Under the pieces are notes generated by a model. The model was given only the letters and a program-made list of their open reading frames with translations. It was not told the origin of the DNA and made no database searches. 45,038 nucleotides of DNA from Planctomycetota bacterium (GTDB taxonomy: Bacteria; Planctomycetota; Phycisphaerae; Phycisphaerales; UBA1924), in contig JAGWZK010000023.1 of the NCBI GenBank assembly GCA_018968885.1, forward strand, positions 1 through 45,038, given 5' to 3'. Within the stretch, counting starts at the first letter, position 1. Each line of letters begins with the position of its first letter. A program made the position numbers and the translations under genes. Below are positions 33,991 to 42,563 of this stretch, one piece after another.

Positions 33991-34018
33991 CACTCGACCG
34001 CCGAAAGGCGGTCGAGTG
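33991..34018 (+). terminator. groEL terminator
   Basis: CACTCGACCGCC and GGCGGTCGAGTG form a 12-bp perfect stem around a GAAA tetraloop, followed by TTTTGG. It begins 11 bp past the groEL stop codon. Confidence 0.92.
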
Positions 34019-34040
34019 TTTTGGATTGAAAGGGCACGCG

Positions 34041-34865
34041 ATGGATTGTGATGCCGCGAGAAAGCAGATATCAAAGCACATGTTCGCGCTGGCTGTAGCT
34101 ATCCGGCTCCCGCAGGAAAACAGCAAATCTGCGAAAGTTGTCACGACCTATCACATGTTTTTTACATGCAGAATCTCGGGAAACTTGTTCGCAGTTACCG
34201 CTGGTCATGTGATTAATGAACTTAGGACGTAGTTGAAGGATGGGCTTGTAGTCAGATCTTGGCTTATTGATCAGCTACATTGCAAGAACTCTTTTGGTAC
34301 AAACGACCAGAATGCAATCGACTTATCTGAGTGGCTGAAGGGTTCAATGCCATTTGATCAGGATGGGCTTGATCTTGGCTTCGTTTTGCTGAATTCATAC
34401 TACGAGAAACTGATGAAAGCTGTCGGCCATGTGCCGCTCAGCCCTAGCCAGTGCGTGCTTCCAAATGCTCCGTGCCGCCATTTTGTTCTTGGGTTTCCCT
34501 CGCAAGCTCAGAGATCTTCGGTATTCAATGGAAAAACGCTAGATCGTTTTGATCTTTCGATATTGGAGATGTTTGCCGCACCTCCAGAATCGGTCAATGA
34601 AAAAAAGTTTCCAAGACTTGCCGGAAAAGTCTTTCCGGAAGATATTCAACTTGAGGGCGGTCAGCAGTTGTCTCGTTTGCAGGGAATGAGTGGTGGGCCA
34701 ATTGTTGCATTTGATTCACAATCTCAAGCAGAGGTTCCAAAGTACTGGATCGTGGGTGTTCAAAATGCTTGGGATGAATCGGCAGGGATTGCTTAAGGTT
34801 CATTCCTGGAGCCTGCGATTGAAGCTGTGAAGGTTTCCCTTGGTGGTATTGCGCCCGCTGTTTGA
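34041..34865 (+). pseudogene. decayed trypsin-like protease gene with two in-frame stops
   Basis: One frame from ATG 34041 encodes a trypsin-fold protease but is broken by TAG at 34230-34232 and TAA at 34794-34796, before a final TGA at 34863-34865. The first part ends with the active-site 'FAVTAGHVINEL'; after the TAG it continues 'LKDGLVVRSWL', a plausible Asp in 'LDLGFVLLNSYY', and the active Ser in 'LQGMSGGPIVAF'; after the TAA 'GSFLEPAIEAVKVSLGGIAP' completes the fold. The DNA is clearly more AT-rich than groEL beside it, and its codon choice differs, suggesting acquisition from elsewhere before decay. There is no signal peptide. Confidence 0.8.
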
Positions 34866-34962
34866 TTTCGATGTGATGCCGCAACCAAAATTCATGAATG
34901 CGCAAATGTGAACGAGTGTTGCGATTGCACTAGCCAGCAGATCCTAGGATAAATTACTTCCC

Positions 34963-35190
34963 ATGGGCCTCTTCTCAACACCCGATCCGAATCTCTCCCT
35001 CCAACTCGCTCGCATCGAGCGCAAGCTGGATGCGATCATGCAGCGGCTGCAGATCGAGGTGCCGGATGATGGGCTCGATGACCTGCGTGAACTGGTGAAG
35101 CTGAATCGCAAGATCGAGGCGATCAAGGTTTATCGCGAACGCACCGGCGCGACGTTGGCGGATGCCAAGGCCATGATCGATTCGCTCTAA
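34963..35190 (+). CDS. mini-protein resembling the ribosomal L7/L12 C-terminal domain
   Basis: A 75-residue protein. Residues 10-35 form a helix or coiled coil ('LSLQLARIERKLDAIMQRLQI'). Residues 40-75 ('DDLRELVKLNRKIEAIKVYRERTGATLADAKAMIDSL'-like, key residues Lys-Ile-Glu-Ala-Ile-Lys and Ala-Asp-Ala-Lys) match the bL12 C-terminal domain that contacts translation factors. Stand-alone copies occur in many bacteria, with unknown role. It stands alone ahead of tRNA-Glu on the other strand. Confidence 0.8.
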   Translation: MGLFSTPDPNLSLQLARIERKLDAIMQRLQIEVPDDGLDDLRELVKLNRKIEAIKVYRERTGATLADAKAMIDSL

Positions 35191-35253
35191 CGCAAGGGTG
35201 TGCGGCAGGCAAAAACACAACGCCCCGCGACGCAAGCCGCAGGGCGTGGTAAT

Positions 35254-35327
35254 GACCCCATGGGGATTCGAACCCCAGTTTTCAGGATGAGAACCTGACG
35301 TCCTAGACCGGGCTAGACGATGGGGCC
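35254..35327 (-). tRNA. tRNA-Glu(CUC)
   Basis: The reverse complement gives a 74-nt cloverleaf: acceptor GGCCCCA/TGGGGTC, anticodon arm TCAGG-TTCTCAT-CCTGA with anticodon CTC, and T-arm GGGGTTCGAATCCCC. CCA is not encoded. Confidence 0.93.
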
Positions 35328-35422
35328 AAAAGGGATCCATCTAGGACGAGCAAGGATAGGAGGGCCGCCGCCGGGGTCAAACCGGCGGGACATGCGGCCG
35401 CATCACGTAAGGCATGGCAGAT

Positions 35423-35710
35423 TCACACGTTGCGGCGAAGTTGCGCCAGGGCATAGACCGCGGCTTCGCATTCGCTGCTGCCCACCACTGCGCCCGTGGC
35501 CACGCCATTCTCGTCGTGCCACTCGGCGCGATAGCAATCAAAGAGCTGGACGCTCTTGATCACCAGCGTGTAGCCGGCGATGTGAAACTCTTCCGACACC
35601 CTGTGCACGCTCGGGAACGCTCGGCCATCGTCGAACCACTGACAGTCTTTGGGTTCGATGGCTTCCCAGCCACTGGCGTACAGCTGATCGATCGCAAATG
35701 CGAGACTCAT
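35423..35710 (-). CDS. small hypothetical protein
   Basis: A 95-residue protein starting at the ATG complementary to 35708-35710, with CAGGAGG seven bases upstream, a very strong ribosome site. The product is acidic and Trp/Tyr-rich: 'AIDQLYASGWEAIEPKDCQWFDDGR' and 'AEWHDENGVATGAVVGSSECEAAVYALAQLRR'. The pattern suggests a small alpha/beta fold, but I do not recognise a family. No signal peptide. The neighbours are tRNA-Glu downstream and the CPBP protease upstream. Confidence 0.72.
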   Translation of the reverse strand: MSLAFAIDQLYASGWEAIEPKDCQWFDDGRAFPSVHRVSEEFHIAGYTLVIKSVQLFDCYRAEWHDENGVATGAVVGSSECEAAVYALAQLRRNV

Positions 35711-35892
35711 GGCAACGCCTCCTGCGAGAGTGAGAATCGTCACCCGCCTTAGATCGCACAACGAGTCGCGGCTCGGGCTGCCGCAAGCCCAGTGCAGCAT
35801 ACCTGTCGGAGGGGGTGAATCGCAAGCGGCAAAGTGTCGTGATGGGGATAAAAGTGAATGCTGACAGAGTGCGAACGGGGCCTGATGTCGAT

Positions 35893-36690
35893 TCAGCGTT
35901 CGTCGCGCAGGGCGGGCAAGAGCAGCAGCACGACCAAGTCATACACCGCGTGGGTACCGACAATGACGCCGAAACCCCGGGCCAGAAAGAGGATGCCAAA
36001 GAAGGCCCCGCCACAGGCGTAATACAGGTAATAGCGGAAAGCGCGGGGGTCGCCTTCGGGGATGGAAACGTGGTGATAGGCGGCGAAGGCGATAGCGCTG
36101 GCGACGACGGCGATCCCACTGGCGATATTGGATTGGATTTTGAAGAGGTCTGCTGCAACAAAGTGGATGAGCGGGATCATGACCAGGCGGAAGAGGAGTT
36201 CTTCGTAGATGCCAGCGCCGACTGAGAGCGTGGCCTGCGCCTGCCAGGGAAGATCGGCAATCGATGGTGGGGCGGCGATGGCTGGCTTTGGTGTGCTGCT
36301 GGGCGCGACCAGATAGAGGATGAGCAGAAGGGGGACAACCCAGGCGATGGATTCGACGGCGAGGCCGCCGACCACTTTGGGGCGCACGACGGTGAGGTCA
36401 CCCGCGAAGACATGCCAGAAGAGGAGGATCGCGACGATCGCGATGCCGGGGAAGTAGACGGTGACGTTGCCAAAGGTGTTGCAGAATTGGGCGAAGAGGG
36501 AGCGGGCACCGATGGTCTCGACGATGCCGCTGGCTGGGTTGGAAAGGTAGATGATGGTGCCGATTTCGTAGAGGATGACCAGTGGCAGGAGAAAGGCGAG
36601 AATGTGCAATGGGCGTGTGCTGAGGACCCAATAGGGCTCGGTGCCCTTGGCGCGGAATGAGGGGGATTGTTGAGAAGAGCGTCCTGCCAC
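35893..36690 (-). CDS. CPBP-family intramembrane metalloprotease
   Basis: About 265 residues if started at the GTG complementary to 36688-36690; the open frame reaches further, but that part overlaps the rpsT terminator. Some six to seven membrane helices are visible, from 'LHILAFLLPLVILYEIGTIIYL' to 'VYDLVVLLLLPAL'. The glutamate motif 'GAGIYEELLFRL', the second motif 'FAAYHHV' and the third 'GTHAVYDL' form the metal site of the ABI/CPBP group (CAAX-prenyl-protease-like). Substrates are unknown; relatives process bacteriocins or other membrane peptides. The start is uncertain. Confidence 0.85.
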   Translation of the reverse strand: MAGRSSQQSPSFRAKGTEPYWVLSTRPLHILAFLLPLVILYEIGTIIYLSNPASGIVETIGARSLFAQFCNTFGNVTVYFPGIAIVAILLFWHVFAGDLTVVRPKVVGGLAVESIAWVVPLLLILYLVAPSSTPKPAIAAPPSIADLPWQAQATLSVGAGIYEELLFRLVMIPLIHFVAADLFKIQSNIASGIAVVASAIAFAAYHHVSIPEGDPRAFRYYLYYACGGAFFGILFLARGFGVIVGTHAVYDLVVLLLLPALRDER

Positions 36691-36746
36691 GGAGGCGGAG
36701 GGTAGTTGGTGTCGGCGTGCTTTGCGGCTATTTGTGAAAAACACAA

Positions 36747-36768
36747 CCGGGGTGCGTGTGCACCCCGG
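36747..36768 (-). terminator. rpsT terminator
   Basis: CCGGGGTGC and GCACCCCGG form a 9-bp perfect stem with a 4-base loop. On the minus strand it is followed by TTGTGTTTTTC. It starts 28 bp past the rpsT stop codon. Confidence 0.9.
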
Positions 36769-36795
36769 CAGGAATGAACTTGGATGAAAGTCCAA

Positions 36796-37098
36796 TTACT
36801 TCTTGGACTTGGAAGCCGTCTTAGTCGCACCGGTCGACTTCTTGGCCTTGAGCTTGGCCGAGAGGCGGCTCTTGCGGCGCGAGGCCTGATTGCGGTGGAT
36901 CACACCTTTCTGGGCGGTGCGATCGATCACCTTCTGGCAGGTGAGGAAGGCCTTGCCAGCAGTCTCGGGGGTGCCGTGGAGAATCTGCTCGTTGAAGTCC
37001 TTGATCGCATCGCGCATGGCCCGCATCCGCCAACGGTTGCGAGCGGTGGTGCGGGCAGTCTTACGGATGCGCTTGATCGCGGTACGCGAATGAGCCAT
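36796..37098 (-). CDS. rpsT: 30S ribosomal protein bS20
   Basis: A 100-residue basic ribosomal protein that binds 16S rRNA. The start 'MAHSRTAIKRIRKTARTTARNR' and the segment 'IDRTAQKGVIHRNQASRRKSRLSAKL' are the family signature, and the Lys/Ser-rich tail is typical. AAGGA lies ten bases upstream. It is monocistronic with its own terminator. Confidence 0.97.
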   Translation of the reverse strand: MAHSRTAIKRIRKTARTTARNRWRMRAMRDAIKDFNEQILHGTPETAGKAFLTCQKVIDRTAQKGVIHRNQASRRKSRLSAKLKAKKSTGATKTASKSKK

Positions 37099-37283
37099 GA
37101 ATCGTCGTCCTTCTATCTGGTTCCGGTCAGGGCATGCCGTGGGGCACGCCGCGAGATTGAGACCGTCTGGATTGGGAAAAGCCCAATTCCTGACGGGCCT
37201 AGATGTTTGGCGGGGTAGGGGACAGAATCAAGCCCCGGGACGGGTTGCCATGGGGGTTGGTGCGGAATAATGTTGAGGGTAAC

Positions 37284-37357
37284 GCGGGCGTAGCTCAACT
37301 GGATAGAGCGCCAGACTACGGATCTGGAGGTTGCGGGTTCAACTCCCTCCGCCCGTA
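37284..37357 (+). tRNA. tRNA-Arg(ACG)
   Basis: The sequence folds as a cloverleaf with acceptor GCGGGCG/CGCCCGT (terminal G-U pair), anticodon arm CCAGA-CTACGGA-TCTGG with anticodon ACG (read as ICG) and T-arm GCGGGTTCAACTCCC. CCA is not encoded. A strong terminator follows 12 bp later. Confidence 0.93.
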
Positions 37358-37368
37358 CTTTACAGCAG

Positions 37369-37389
37369 ACCCGGCCATTTCGGCCGGGT
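37369..37389 (+). terminator. tRNA-Arg terminator
   Basis: ACCCGGCC and GGCCGGGT form an 8-bp stem with a 5-base loop, followed by TTTTTG. Confidence 0.92.
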
Positions 37390-37456
37390 TTTTGCGTTTT
37401 CGCACAGTCTTGATCGGGATGGGGAATCTGCCCGCGACCATCATGCGAAACAGCGG

Positions 37457-37486
37457 TATGATACTACAGTTTCAAACACGTGTATG
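37457..37486 (+). promoter_or_regulatory. candidate promoter -10 and operator of the TetR/exporter operon
   Basis: TATGAT at 37457-37462 resembles a -10 box, and eleven bases further a 14-bp near-palindrome at 37473-37486 is centred on ACACGTGT (one mismatched pair). A TetR dimer bound there would block transcription. I see no good -35 box at the proper distance. The site also argues against the furthest-upstream start of the TetR gene. Confidence 0.4.
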
Positions 37487-37500
37487 CGGAGTGGCGAGCC

Positions 37501-38253
37501 ATGTGCGCAGTTGATAGGCAGATGTCAGGTATGAAGGCTGTGTCGTTGGGATTGGATGTCGATGGCCATTCGACCCGGGCGCGGCTGCTGGAGGCGGCGG
37601 GGGAGGTGTTCGCTGCACAGGGGTTTCAACACGCAACGGTGCGAGACATCGTTGCCAAGGCGGGTGCGAATATCGCTGCGGTGAATTACCACTTTGGCGA
37701 CAAGCGGGGCTTGTATGTAGAGGTGATCCGGGAGTGCAAGCGCTGGGCCAGTGAGCATTATCCCGTGGTGGGTGAAGGTGGCGTGGAGGAGCGAAGTGCC
37801 GATCCGCGCGAGCAACTACGACTTTTCATTCAGCAATTCATGCAGCGACTGCTGGATCGTGGTCGGCCGGCGTGGCACGGGAAGTTGATGTGCAGAGAGA
37901 TTGCTGATCCGAGTGAATCGGGTGGCGCGGCGTTTGACATGGTGGTGGAGGAGTTCATTCGACCGCAAGCCCGCCTGCTGGAGACGATCATCGCGGGCCT
38001 GGTCTTTGGACATGCCAAAAAGCTCAACGCCAAAGAAGAGGGGCAAGTGCGCCTGTGTGTGGCGAGCGTGGTGGGGCAGGTGCTGCACTATGAACACGCG
38101 GCGAAGGTGATGGGCAAGTTGTACCCCATGGAGATGGAGCCGGGTGATCAGATTGATCGTCTTGCGGATCATGTGTTTCGGTTTTCCCTGGCAGCCATGG
38201 AAGTGATGGCGCGTGAAGCGGCACGAAGCTCTGAGAAGGGCAGGGGTAAGTGA
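37501..38253 (+). CDS. TetR-family regulator of the DevBCA-type exporter
   Basis: A 250-residue repressor. I chose ATG 37501 with GGAG nine bases upstream; Met 37522 or 37531 are also possible. The HTH domain spans residues 22-70: 'TRARLLEAAGEVFAAQGFQHATVRDIVAKAGANIAAVNYHFGDK'-like. The C-terminal domain (about 90-235) resembles the CerR/YbiH type ('WHGKLMCREIADP', 'RPQARLLETIIAGLVFG'), which senses small hydrophobic compounds. The stop codon is 4 bp before the first permease gene, so it heads the operon and probably represses it. Confidence 0.9.
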   Translation: MCAVDRQMSGMKAVSLGLDVDGHSTRARLLEAAGEVFAAQGFQHATVRDIVAKAGANIAAVNYHFGDKRGLYVEVIRECKRWASEHYPVVGEGGVEERSADPREQLRLFIQQFMQRLLDRGRPAWHGKLMCREIADPSESGGAAFDMVVEEFIRPQARLLETIIAGLVFGHAKKLNAKEEGQVRLCVASVVGQVLHYEHAAKVMGKLYPMEMEPGDQIDRLADHVFRFSLAAMEVMAREAARSSEKGRGK

Positions 38254-38257
38254 TCGG

Positions 38258-39412
38258 ATGCTGATGATCGCGATGCGCATGCTGATGGGGGACAAGGCCC
38301 GCTATGTGGGTCTGGTCATCGGCGTGACCTTTGCGGCCTTGCTGATGACGCAGCAGGCGGCGATCTTTCTGGGTCTGACAACGCGCACATATTCATTTGT
38401 CACCGACACGCCGGGCCCCGACCTTTGGATCATGGACCCGGAAGTTGAGCACGTTGCTGATTCCAAACCCATGCTGCAGACGCAGTTGTACCGCATTCGC
38501 GGCGTCGAGGGTGTGGAGTGGGCGGTGCCGATGTATCGGGCGTTTGCCAAATTGCGTCTTCCCAACGGCAAAACCCGTAGTTGCATCATCACTGGACTGG
38601 ATGATGCGACCCTGTTTGGTGCCCCGCGCGAGATTGTGGAGGGGTCGGTTGAACAGCTTCGCCAGCCGGATTCGATTCTGATTGATGCCGCGCAGTCCGG
38701 AACGCGTCTGGTGTGGGCAGGAGCGGATGGGGTGGAGAGGGCACTGGGTGTCGGTGATTCGATTGAGTTGAATGATCGGCGTGCCAAGGTGGTGGGGACG
38801 TACCGGATTTCTCCCAGCTTTTTCTGGGAGCCAACGATCTATACGACGTTTACGCGTGCGTTAACGTTCATGCCTCAGGAGCGTCGGACGCTGACCTTTA
38901 TTCTGGTGAAGCTGAAGGCGGGGGCTGATGCCAAGGACGTCGCGGCGGGGATTCGGGCATCGACGGGGATGTCGGCGCACCGGCCGGAGGAGTTCAAACG
39001 ATTGACGGCCGAGTACATCCTGACCAAGACGGGGATTCTGGTGAACTTCGGCTTGGCGGTTGGACTGGGTTTTCTGATCGGCATGCTGGTGACGGGGCAG
39101 ACGTTTTATCACTTCACCTTGGACAACTTGCGGCACTTTGCCGCGCTGAAAGCGATGGGGGCGAGCAGCAGCGTGCTGGTGGGAATGATTGTGGCGCAGG
39201 CCCTGCTGGTGGGGTTGATTGGGTACGGACTTGGCGTAGGGGGGGCGGCGGCGATGGGCGGTGTGCTGGATGCCGGCGGACTGGCGTTCCATCTTCCATG
39301 GTCGTTGCTGGTTTTCACGGGTGTAGCGGTTCTTGGGGTGAGCGTGTGCGCGTCGCTGCTGAGCATCCGCCGCGTGCTGGTGGTTGATCCTGCAAGTGTG
39401 TTCAAATCATGA
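38258..39412 (+). CDS. ABC exporter permease, DevC-type (first copy)
   Basis: A 384-residue FtsX/MacB-like permease. Start ATG 38258, 4 bp after the TetR stop. One membrane helix (residues 16-38) precedes an extracytoplasmic domain of about 220 residues with 'GPDLWIMDPEVEHVADSKPM', and three helices lie at about 265-370 ('FGLAVGLGFLIGMLVTGQTFYHFTLDNLRHFAALKAMGAS'-like). The conserved 'DLWIMD' segment and 'FTLDNLRxFAALKAMG' are marks of DevC, the permease of the cyanobacterial heterocyst glycolipid exporter. It would pair with the second permease. Confidence 0.9.
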   Translation: MLMIAMRMLMGDKARYVGLVIGVTFAALLMTQQAAIFLGLTTRTYSFVTDTPGPDLWIMDPEVEHVADSKPMLQTQLYRIRGVEGVEWAVPMYRAFAKLRLPNGKTRSCIITGLDDATLFGAPREIVEGSVEQLRQPDSILIDAAQSGTRLVWAGADGVERALGVGDSIELNDRRAKVVGTYRISPSFFWEPTIYTTFTRALTFMPQERRTLTFILVKLKAGADAKDVAAGIRASTGMSAHRPEEFKRLTAEYILTKTGILVNFGLAVGLGFLIGMLVTGQTFYHFTLDNLRHFAALKAMGASSSVLVGMIVAQALLVGLIGYGLGVGGAAAMGGVLDAGGLAFHLPWSLLVFTGVAVLGVSVCASLLSIRRVLVVDPASVFKS

Positions 39413-39420
39413 GGTGATTG

Positions 39421-40590
39421 GTGTATCTGCTTGCGTTGAAAATGCTGTTTGGAGACATGGCCAAGCTCTTTGGCATTCTCATGGGCGTGACGCTTGCGGC
39501 GCTGGTGATCACGCAGCAAGGGGCAATTTTCTGCGGCATCATGACGCGAAGCTTCAGCATCATCAGCGACATGCCAGCGGTGGATATCTGGGTGATGGAT
39601 CCCAAAGTGCAGTTTGTAGACGACAACAAGCCCATGCAGGAAACGGAGCGGTACCGCGTCAGCAGCGTGGCGGGTGTGGCGTGGGCCGTGCCCCTGTACA
39701 AGGGAAATCTGCGGGCGCGATTGGATAACGGGATTTTTCAGAACTGCATCGTGCTTGGCCTGGACGATTCGTCACTTGTGGGTGGTCCGATTGAGATGAT
39801 TGAGGGTGCGCTGGGAGATCTGCGGCGAGCGGATGGTGTGGTGGTGGATGTGGTGGGTGCGACTGGACGCCTTGCCAAGCCGCCGCCGCCTGGCTCGCCA
39901 CCAGGGACGCCGGGAACGCCGGTGAAGGTGGGAGACACGCTGGAATTGAATGACCGCCGCGCGATCGTTGTGGGGATCTGCAAGACCACGCGAGCGTTTC
40001 AGAATCAGCCGATTGTGTTTACGACATATACACGTGCGATGAGCTTTGCGCCGCGCGAGCGCAAGTTGATGAGCTTTGTGCTGGTCAAGGCCAAGGAAGG
40101 CGAAGATCAGCAGACGCTGTGCCAGCGGATCAATCGAGGGACCGGCTTGGCGGCGTACACGCAGGCGCAGTTCAAGTGGATGAGTGTCGAGTACTTTCTC
40201 AAATACACGGGCATCCCGATTAACTTCGGAATCGCGGTGGGGCTGGGCTTTCTGATTGGAACGATCATCACCGGGTTCATGTTCTATTCATTCACGCTGG
40301 ACAACATTCGCTTTCTGGGCACACTCAAGGCGATGGGAACTTCAAACAACACATTGACCGGGATGGTGCTATTGCAGGCGATAGCGGTGGCGGTGATTGG
40401 ATTTGGTATCGGATCAGGAATCGCGACGCTTTTTGGTCAGAGTACGTCCGACACAGCTCTGGCCTTCAATCTGATCTGGCAGCTGCTGGTGGTGGCTGGT
40501 GGGGCGGTTGTCACCATCTGCATGTTGGCGGCAATGCTGAGCTTGAAGCGTGTACTCTCACTGGAATCAGCAGTGGTATTCAAGGGATAA
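39421..40590 (+). CDS. ABC exporter permease, DevC-type (second copy)
   Basis: A 389-residue paralogue of the preceding permease. Start GTG 39421 with GAGG six bases upstream; TTG 39418 is an alternative. It keeps the same layout: an N-terminal helix, an extracytoplasmic domain with 'AVDIWVMDPKVQFVDDNKPM', and three C-terminal helices with 'FTLDNIRFLGTLKAMGTS'. A proline/glycine-rich insert 'PPPPGSPPGTPGTP' near residue 160 is absent from the first copy. Two different permeases point to a heterodimeric membrane channel. Its stop codon overlaps the ATPase start by one base (TAATG). Confidence 0.9.
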   Translation: MYLLALKMLFGDMAKLFGILMGVTLAALVITQQGAIFCGIMTRSFSIISDMPAVDIWVMDPKVQFVDDNKPMQETERYRVSSVAGVAWAVPLYKGNLRARLDNGIFQNCIVLGLDDSSLVGGPIEMIEGALGDLRRADGVVVDVVGATGRLAKPPPPGSPPGTPGTPVKVGDTLELNDRRAIVVGICKTTRAFQNQPIVFTTYTRAMSFAPRERKLMSFVLVKAKEGEDQQTLCQRINRGTGLAAYTQAQFKWMSVEYFLKYTGIPINFGIAVGLGFLIGTIITGFMFYSFTLDNIRFLGTLKAMGTSNNTLTGMVLLQAIAVAVIGFGIGSGIATLFGQSTSDTALAFNLIWQLLVVAGGAVVTICMLAAMLSLKRVLSLESAVVFKG

Positions 40591-41363
40591 TGCAGATGAC
40601 ACAGGCACTTCATACGACTTCGACGCTGACTGATCCGCACGCTGGGCTTGCACAAGGGCGCGCCATCGCGGTCAAGTGCCGCGCCATTACCAAGTCGTAC
40701 GGCACTGGGGATAACGTTGTCCGCGCACTTCGAGGTATTGATCTTGATATCGCCGAGGGTGAACTCATCATGCTGGTGGGGCCGTCGGGGTGTGGCAAAA
40801 CGACCTTGATCTCTGTGATCGCGGGTGTGCTGGATCGCGATGGCGGGGAGTGCGTGGTCTTTGGTCAGGACTATGAGAAGTTGAACTCGACGGAGCGTGC
40901 ACGTTTTCGAGCCCAGAACATCGGCTTTGTGTTTCAGTCGTTCAACCTGATTCCCACGCTGTCGATCGCTGAGAATGTGTCGGTGCCGTTGCTCATTCAG
41001 GGAAAGGGGCGGCACGCTGCGCTGCGCGAGGCGGAGGCGATGCTGGATCGCGTGGGGTTAGGCAAGCGCGTGAAGGACTTGCCCCAGAAACTCAGCGGCG
41101 GACAACAGCAGCGCGTGGCGATTGCGCGGGCGCTGGTGCATCACCCGCGCCTGGTCGTGTGTGATGAGCCGACTTCTGCACTGGATGCTGCGACCGGTGA
41201 GGTGGTGATGAAGTTGCTGCGGCAGGTGGCTGTTGAGTCGGGGCGGGCGTTGGTTGTGGTGACGCACGATCAGCGCATCTTCCGATATGCCGACCGCATC
41301 GCGGCACTGGACGATGGGCATATCGAACGCATCGTCACCGATGCCAAAGACCTGCAGCACTAA
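40590..41363 (+). CDS. ABC exporter ATPase, DevA/LolD/MacB-type
   Basis: A 257-residue ATPase. Walker A '[10 protein letters not shown]', Q-loop '[18 protein letters not shown]', signature '[15 protein letters not shown]', Walker B '[12 protein letters not shown]' and the H-loop 'VTHD' are all intact. The first 25 residues are a nonconserved extension. 'FNLIPTLS' and the placement beside DevC-type permeases mark it as the subfamily that powers export of lipids, glycolipids or peptides through a mechanotransmission machine. It is translationally coupled to the second permease gene. Confidence 0.95.
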   Translation: MQMTQALHTTSTLTDPHAGLAQGRAIAVKCRAITKSYGTGDNVVRALRGIDLDIAEGELIMLVGPSGCGKTTLISVIAGVLDRDGGECVVFGQDYEKLNSTERARFRAQNIGFVFQSFNLIPTLSIAENVSVPLLIQGKGRHAALREAEAMLDRVGLGKRVKDLPQKLSGGQQQRVAIARALVHHPRLVVCDEPTSALDAATGEVVMKLLRQVAVESGRALVVVTHDQRIFRYADRIAALDDGHIERIVTDAKDLQH

Positions 41364-41433
41364 GACTCTCATCACTGAAACATGGGCCGATGACTGAACG
41401 CAAACACTGACTCAACTTTGGGAAGGAACTTCC

Positions 41434-42516
41434 ATGATCCGTTCACTCTTGATTCCTTTGCTGGCGATTGTGGGCATGTTGTTCGCGGTGTATTCCGTGG
41501 TGAAGGCCTCCAAGCCCGCGCCCGTGCCGCCGCCGTATGCAGAGCCGGCCAAAGCGCCGTTCACAGCATTTGTGGCCGGTGCGGGGTTGATTGAGGCGAG
41601 CAGCCGCAACATCGGCGTGGGAACGCCAGTGGGGGGCATCGTTGAGCAAGTGCACGTGAAGGTCGGCGACAAGGTCGCGGCTGGAGATGCACTGTTCTCG
41701 ATCGATGCGAGAGAATTGAAAGCAGAACTGGCGATTCGTCAGGCCCAGGTCAAGGCAGCGCGCGAGCAGGTGGAGCGGCTGAAGCAATTGCCCCGGCCCG
41801 AGGAATTGCCGCCTTTGCAGGCGAGGGTGCGCGAGGCCGAGCAGGGATTGGCGGACGCCAAGGCGCAGTATGAGATGATCAATACTGCGGCACTGGGTGA
41901 GGCGGCGGGACGTGAAGAAGTGGTTCGGCGCAGGATTGCCGTTGCTTCGGCAGAGGCGCGGCTGGAGCAGGCCAAGGCCCAACTGGCGCTGACACAGGCG
42001 GGTGTATGGGCCCCTGATGTGGCGATTGCGCAGGCGCAGTATGACAGTGCGGTGGCACAAGTGGCAGCGACTGAGGTGGAGATTGGGCGCCGCACGATCA
42101 CGGCTCCGGTGGCGGGAGAGGTGTTGCAGGTGGAGGTGCTTCCCGGCGAGTTTGCAGCGGCGGGTGCGGCGGCGCGGTCGCTCTTGCAGATTGGCGCGAC
42201 ACAGACGTTGCACGTGCGTGTCGATGTAGATGAGCACGACGCCTGGCGTGTGAAAGGTGATGCCAAGGGGTTTGCCGCGTTGCGTGGTAATGCGGCGATC
42301 TCGACGCCACTGCGCTTTGTGCGATTTGAGCCCCTCGTGGTGCCCAAGCGGTCGTTGATGGGTGATTCGACGGAGCGTGTGGATACGCGCGTGCTGCAGG
42401 TGATTTATGCGTTTGATCGTGGAACATTGCCGGTCTTTGTGGGGCAGCAAATGGATGTGTTTATTGAGGCGGTGGCAATTGGTGAACGGAGTGCTGCCAC
42501 GCCTGAGCAAAAATAG
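41434..42516 (+). CDS. periplasmic membrane-fusion protein, DevB/HlyD-type
   Basis: A 360-residue adaptor. One N-terminal membrane anchor (residues 5-23), then a biotinyl-lipoyl half-motif ('GTPVGGIVEQVHVKVGDKVAAGDALFSID', about 62-90), a long coiled coil (about 95-215, Ala/Glu/Gln-rich) and the second lipoyl half ('ITAPVAGEVLQVEVLPGEF', about 220-240), then a beta-barrel end. It links the inner-membrane ABC exporter to an outer-membrane channel. It follows the ATPase gene by 70 bp. No TolC homologue is in the window. Confidence 0.92.
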   Translation: MIRSLLIPLLAIVGMLFAVYSVVKASKPAPVPPPYAEPAKAPFTAFVAGAGLIEASSRNIGVGTPVGGIVEQVHVKVGDKVAAGDALFSIDARELKAELAIRQAQVKAAREQVERLKQLPRPEELPPLQARVREAEQGLADAKAQYEMINTAALGEAAGREEVVRRRIAVASAEARLEQAKAQLALTQAGVWAPDVAIAQAQYDSAVAQVAATEVEIGRRTITAPVAGEVLQVEVLPGEFAAAGAAARSLLQIGATQTLHVRVDVDEHDAWRVKGDAKGFAALRGNAAISTPLRFVRFEPLVVPKRSLMGDSTERVDTRVLQVIYAFDRGTLPVFVGQQMDVFIEAVAIGERSAATPEQK

Positions 42517-42518
42517 AG

Positions 42519-42534
42519 CGGCTCCCGGGAGCCG
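42519..42534. terminator. palindrome between converging genes
   Basis: CGGCTCCCGGGAGCCG is a perfect 16-bp palindrome three bases after the exporter operon stop codon and 29 bp from the end of the converging PEP-CTERM-like gene. It may end transcription from both sides, but no T-tract is present. Confidence 0.4.
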
Positions 42535-42563
42535 GCTTGTGGTCGCGCTGAAGGTGGTGCGGT

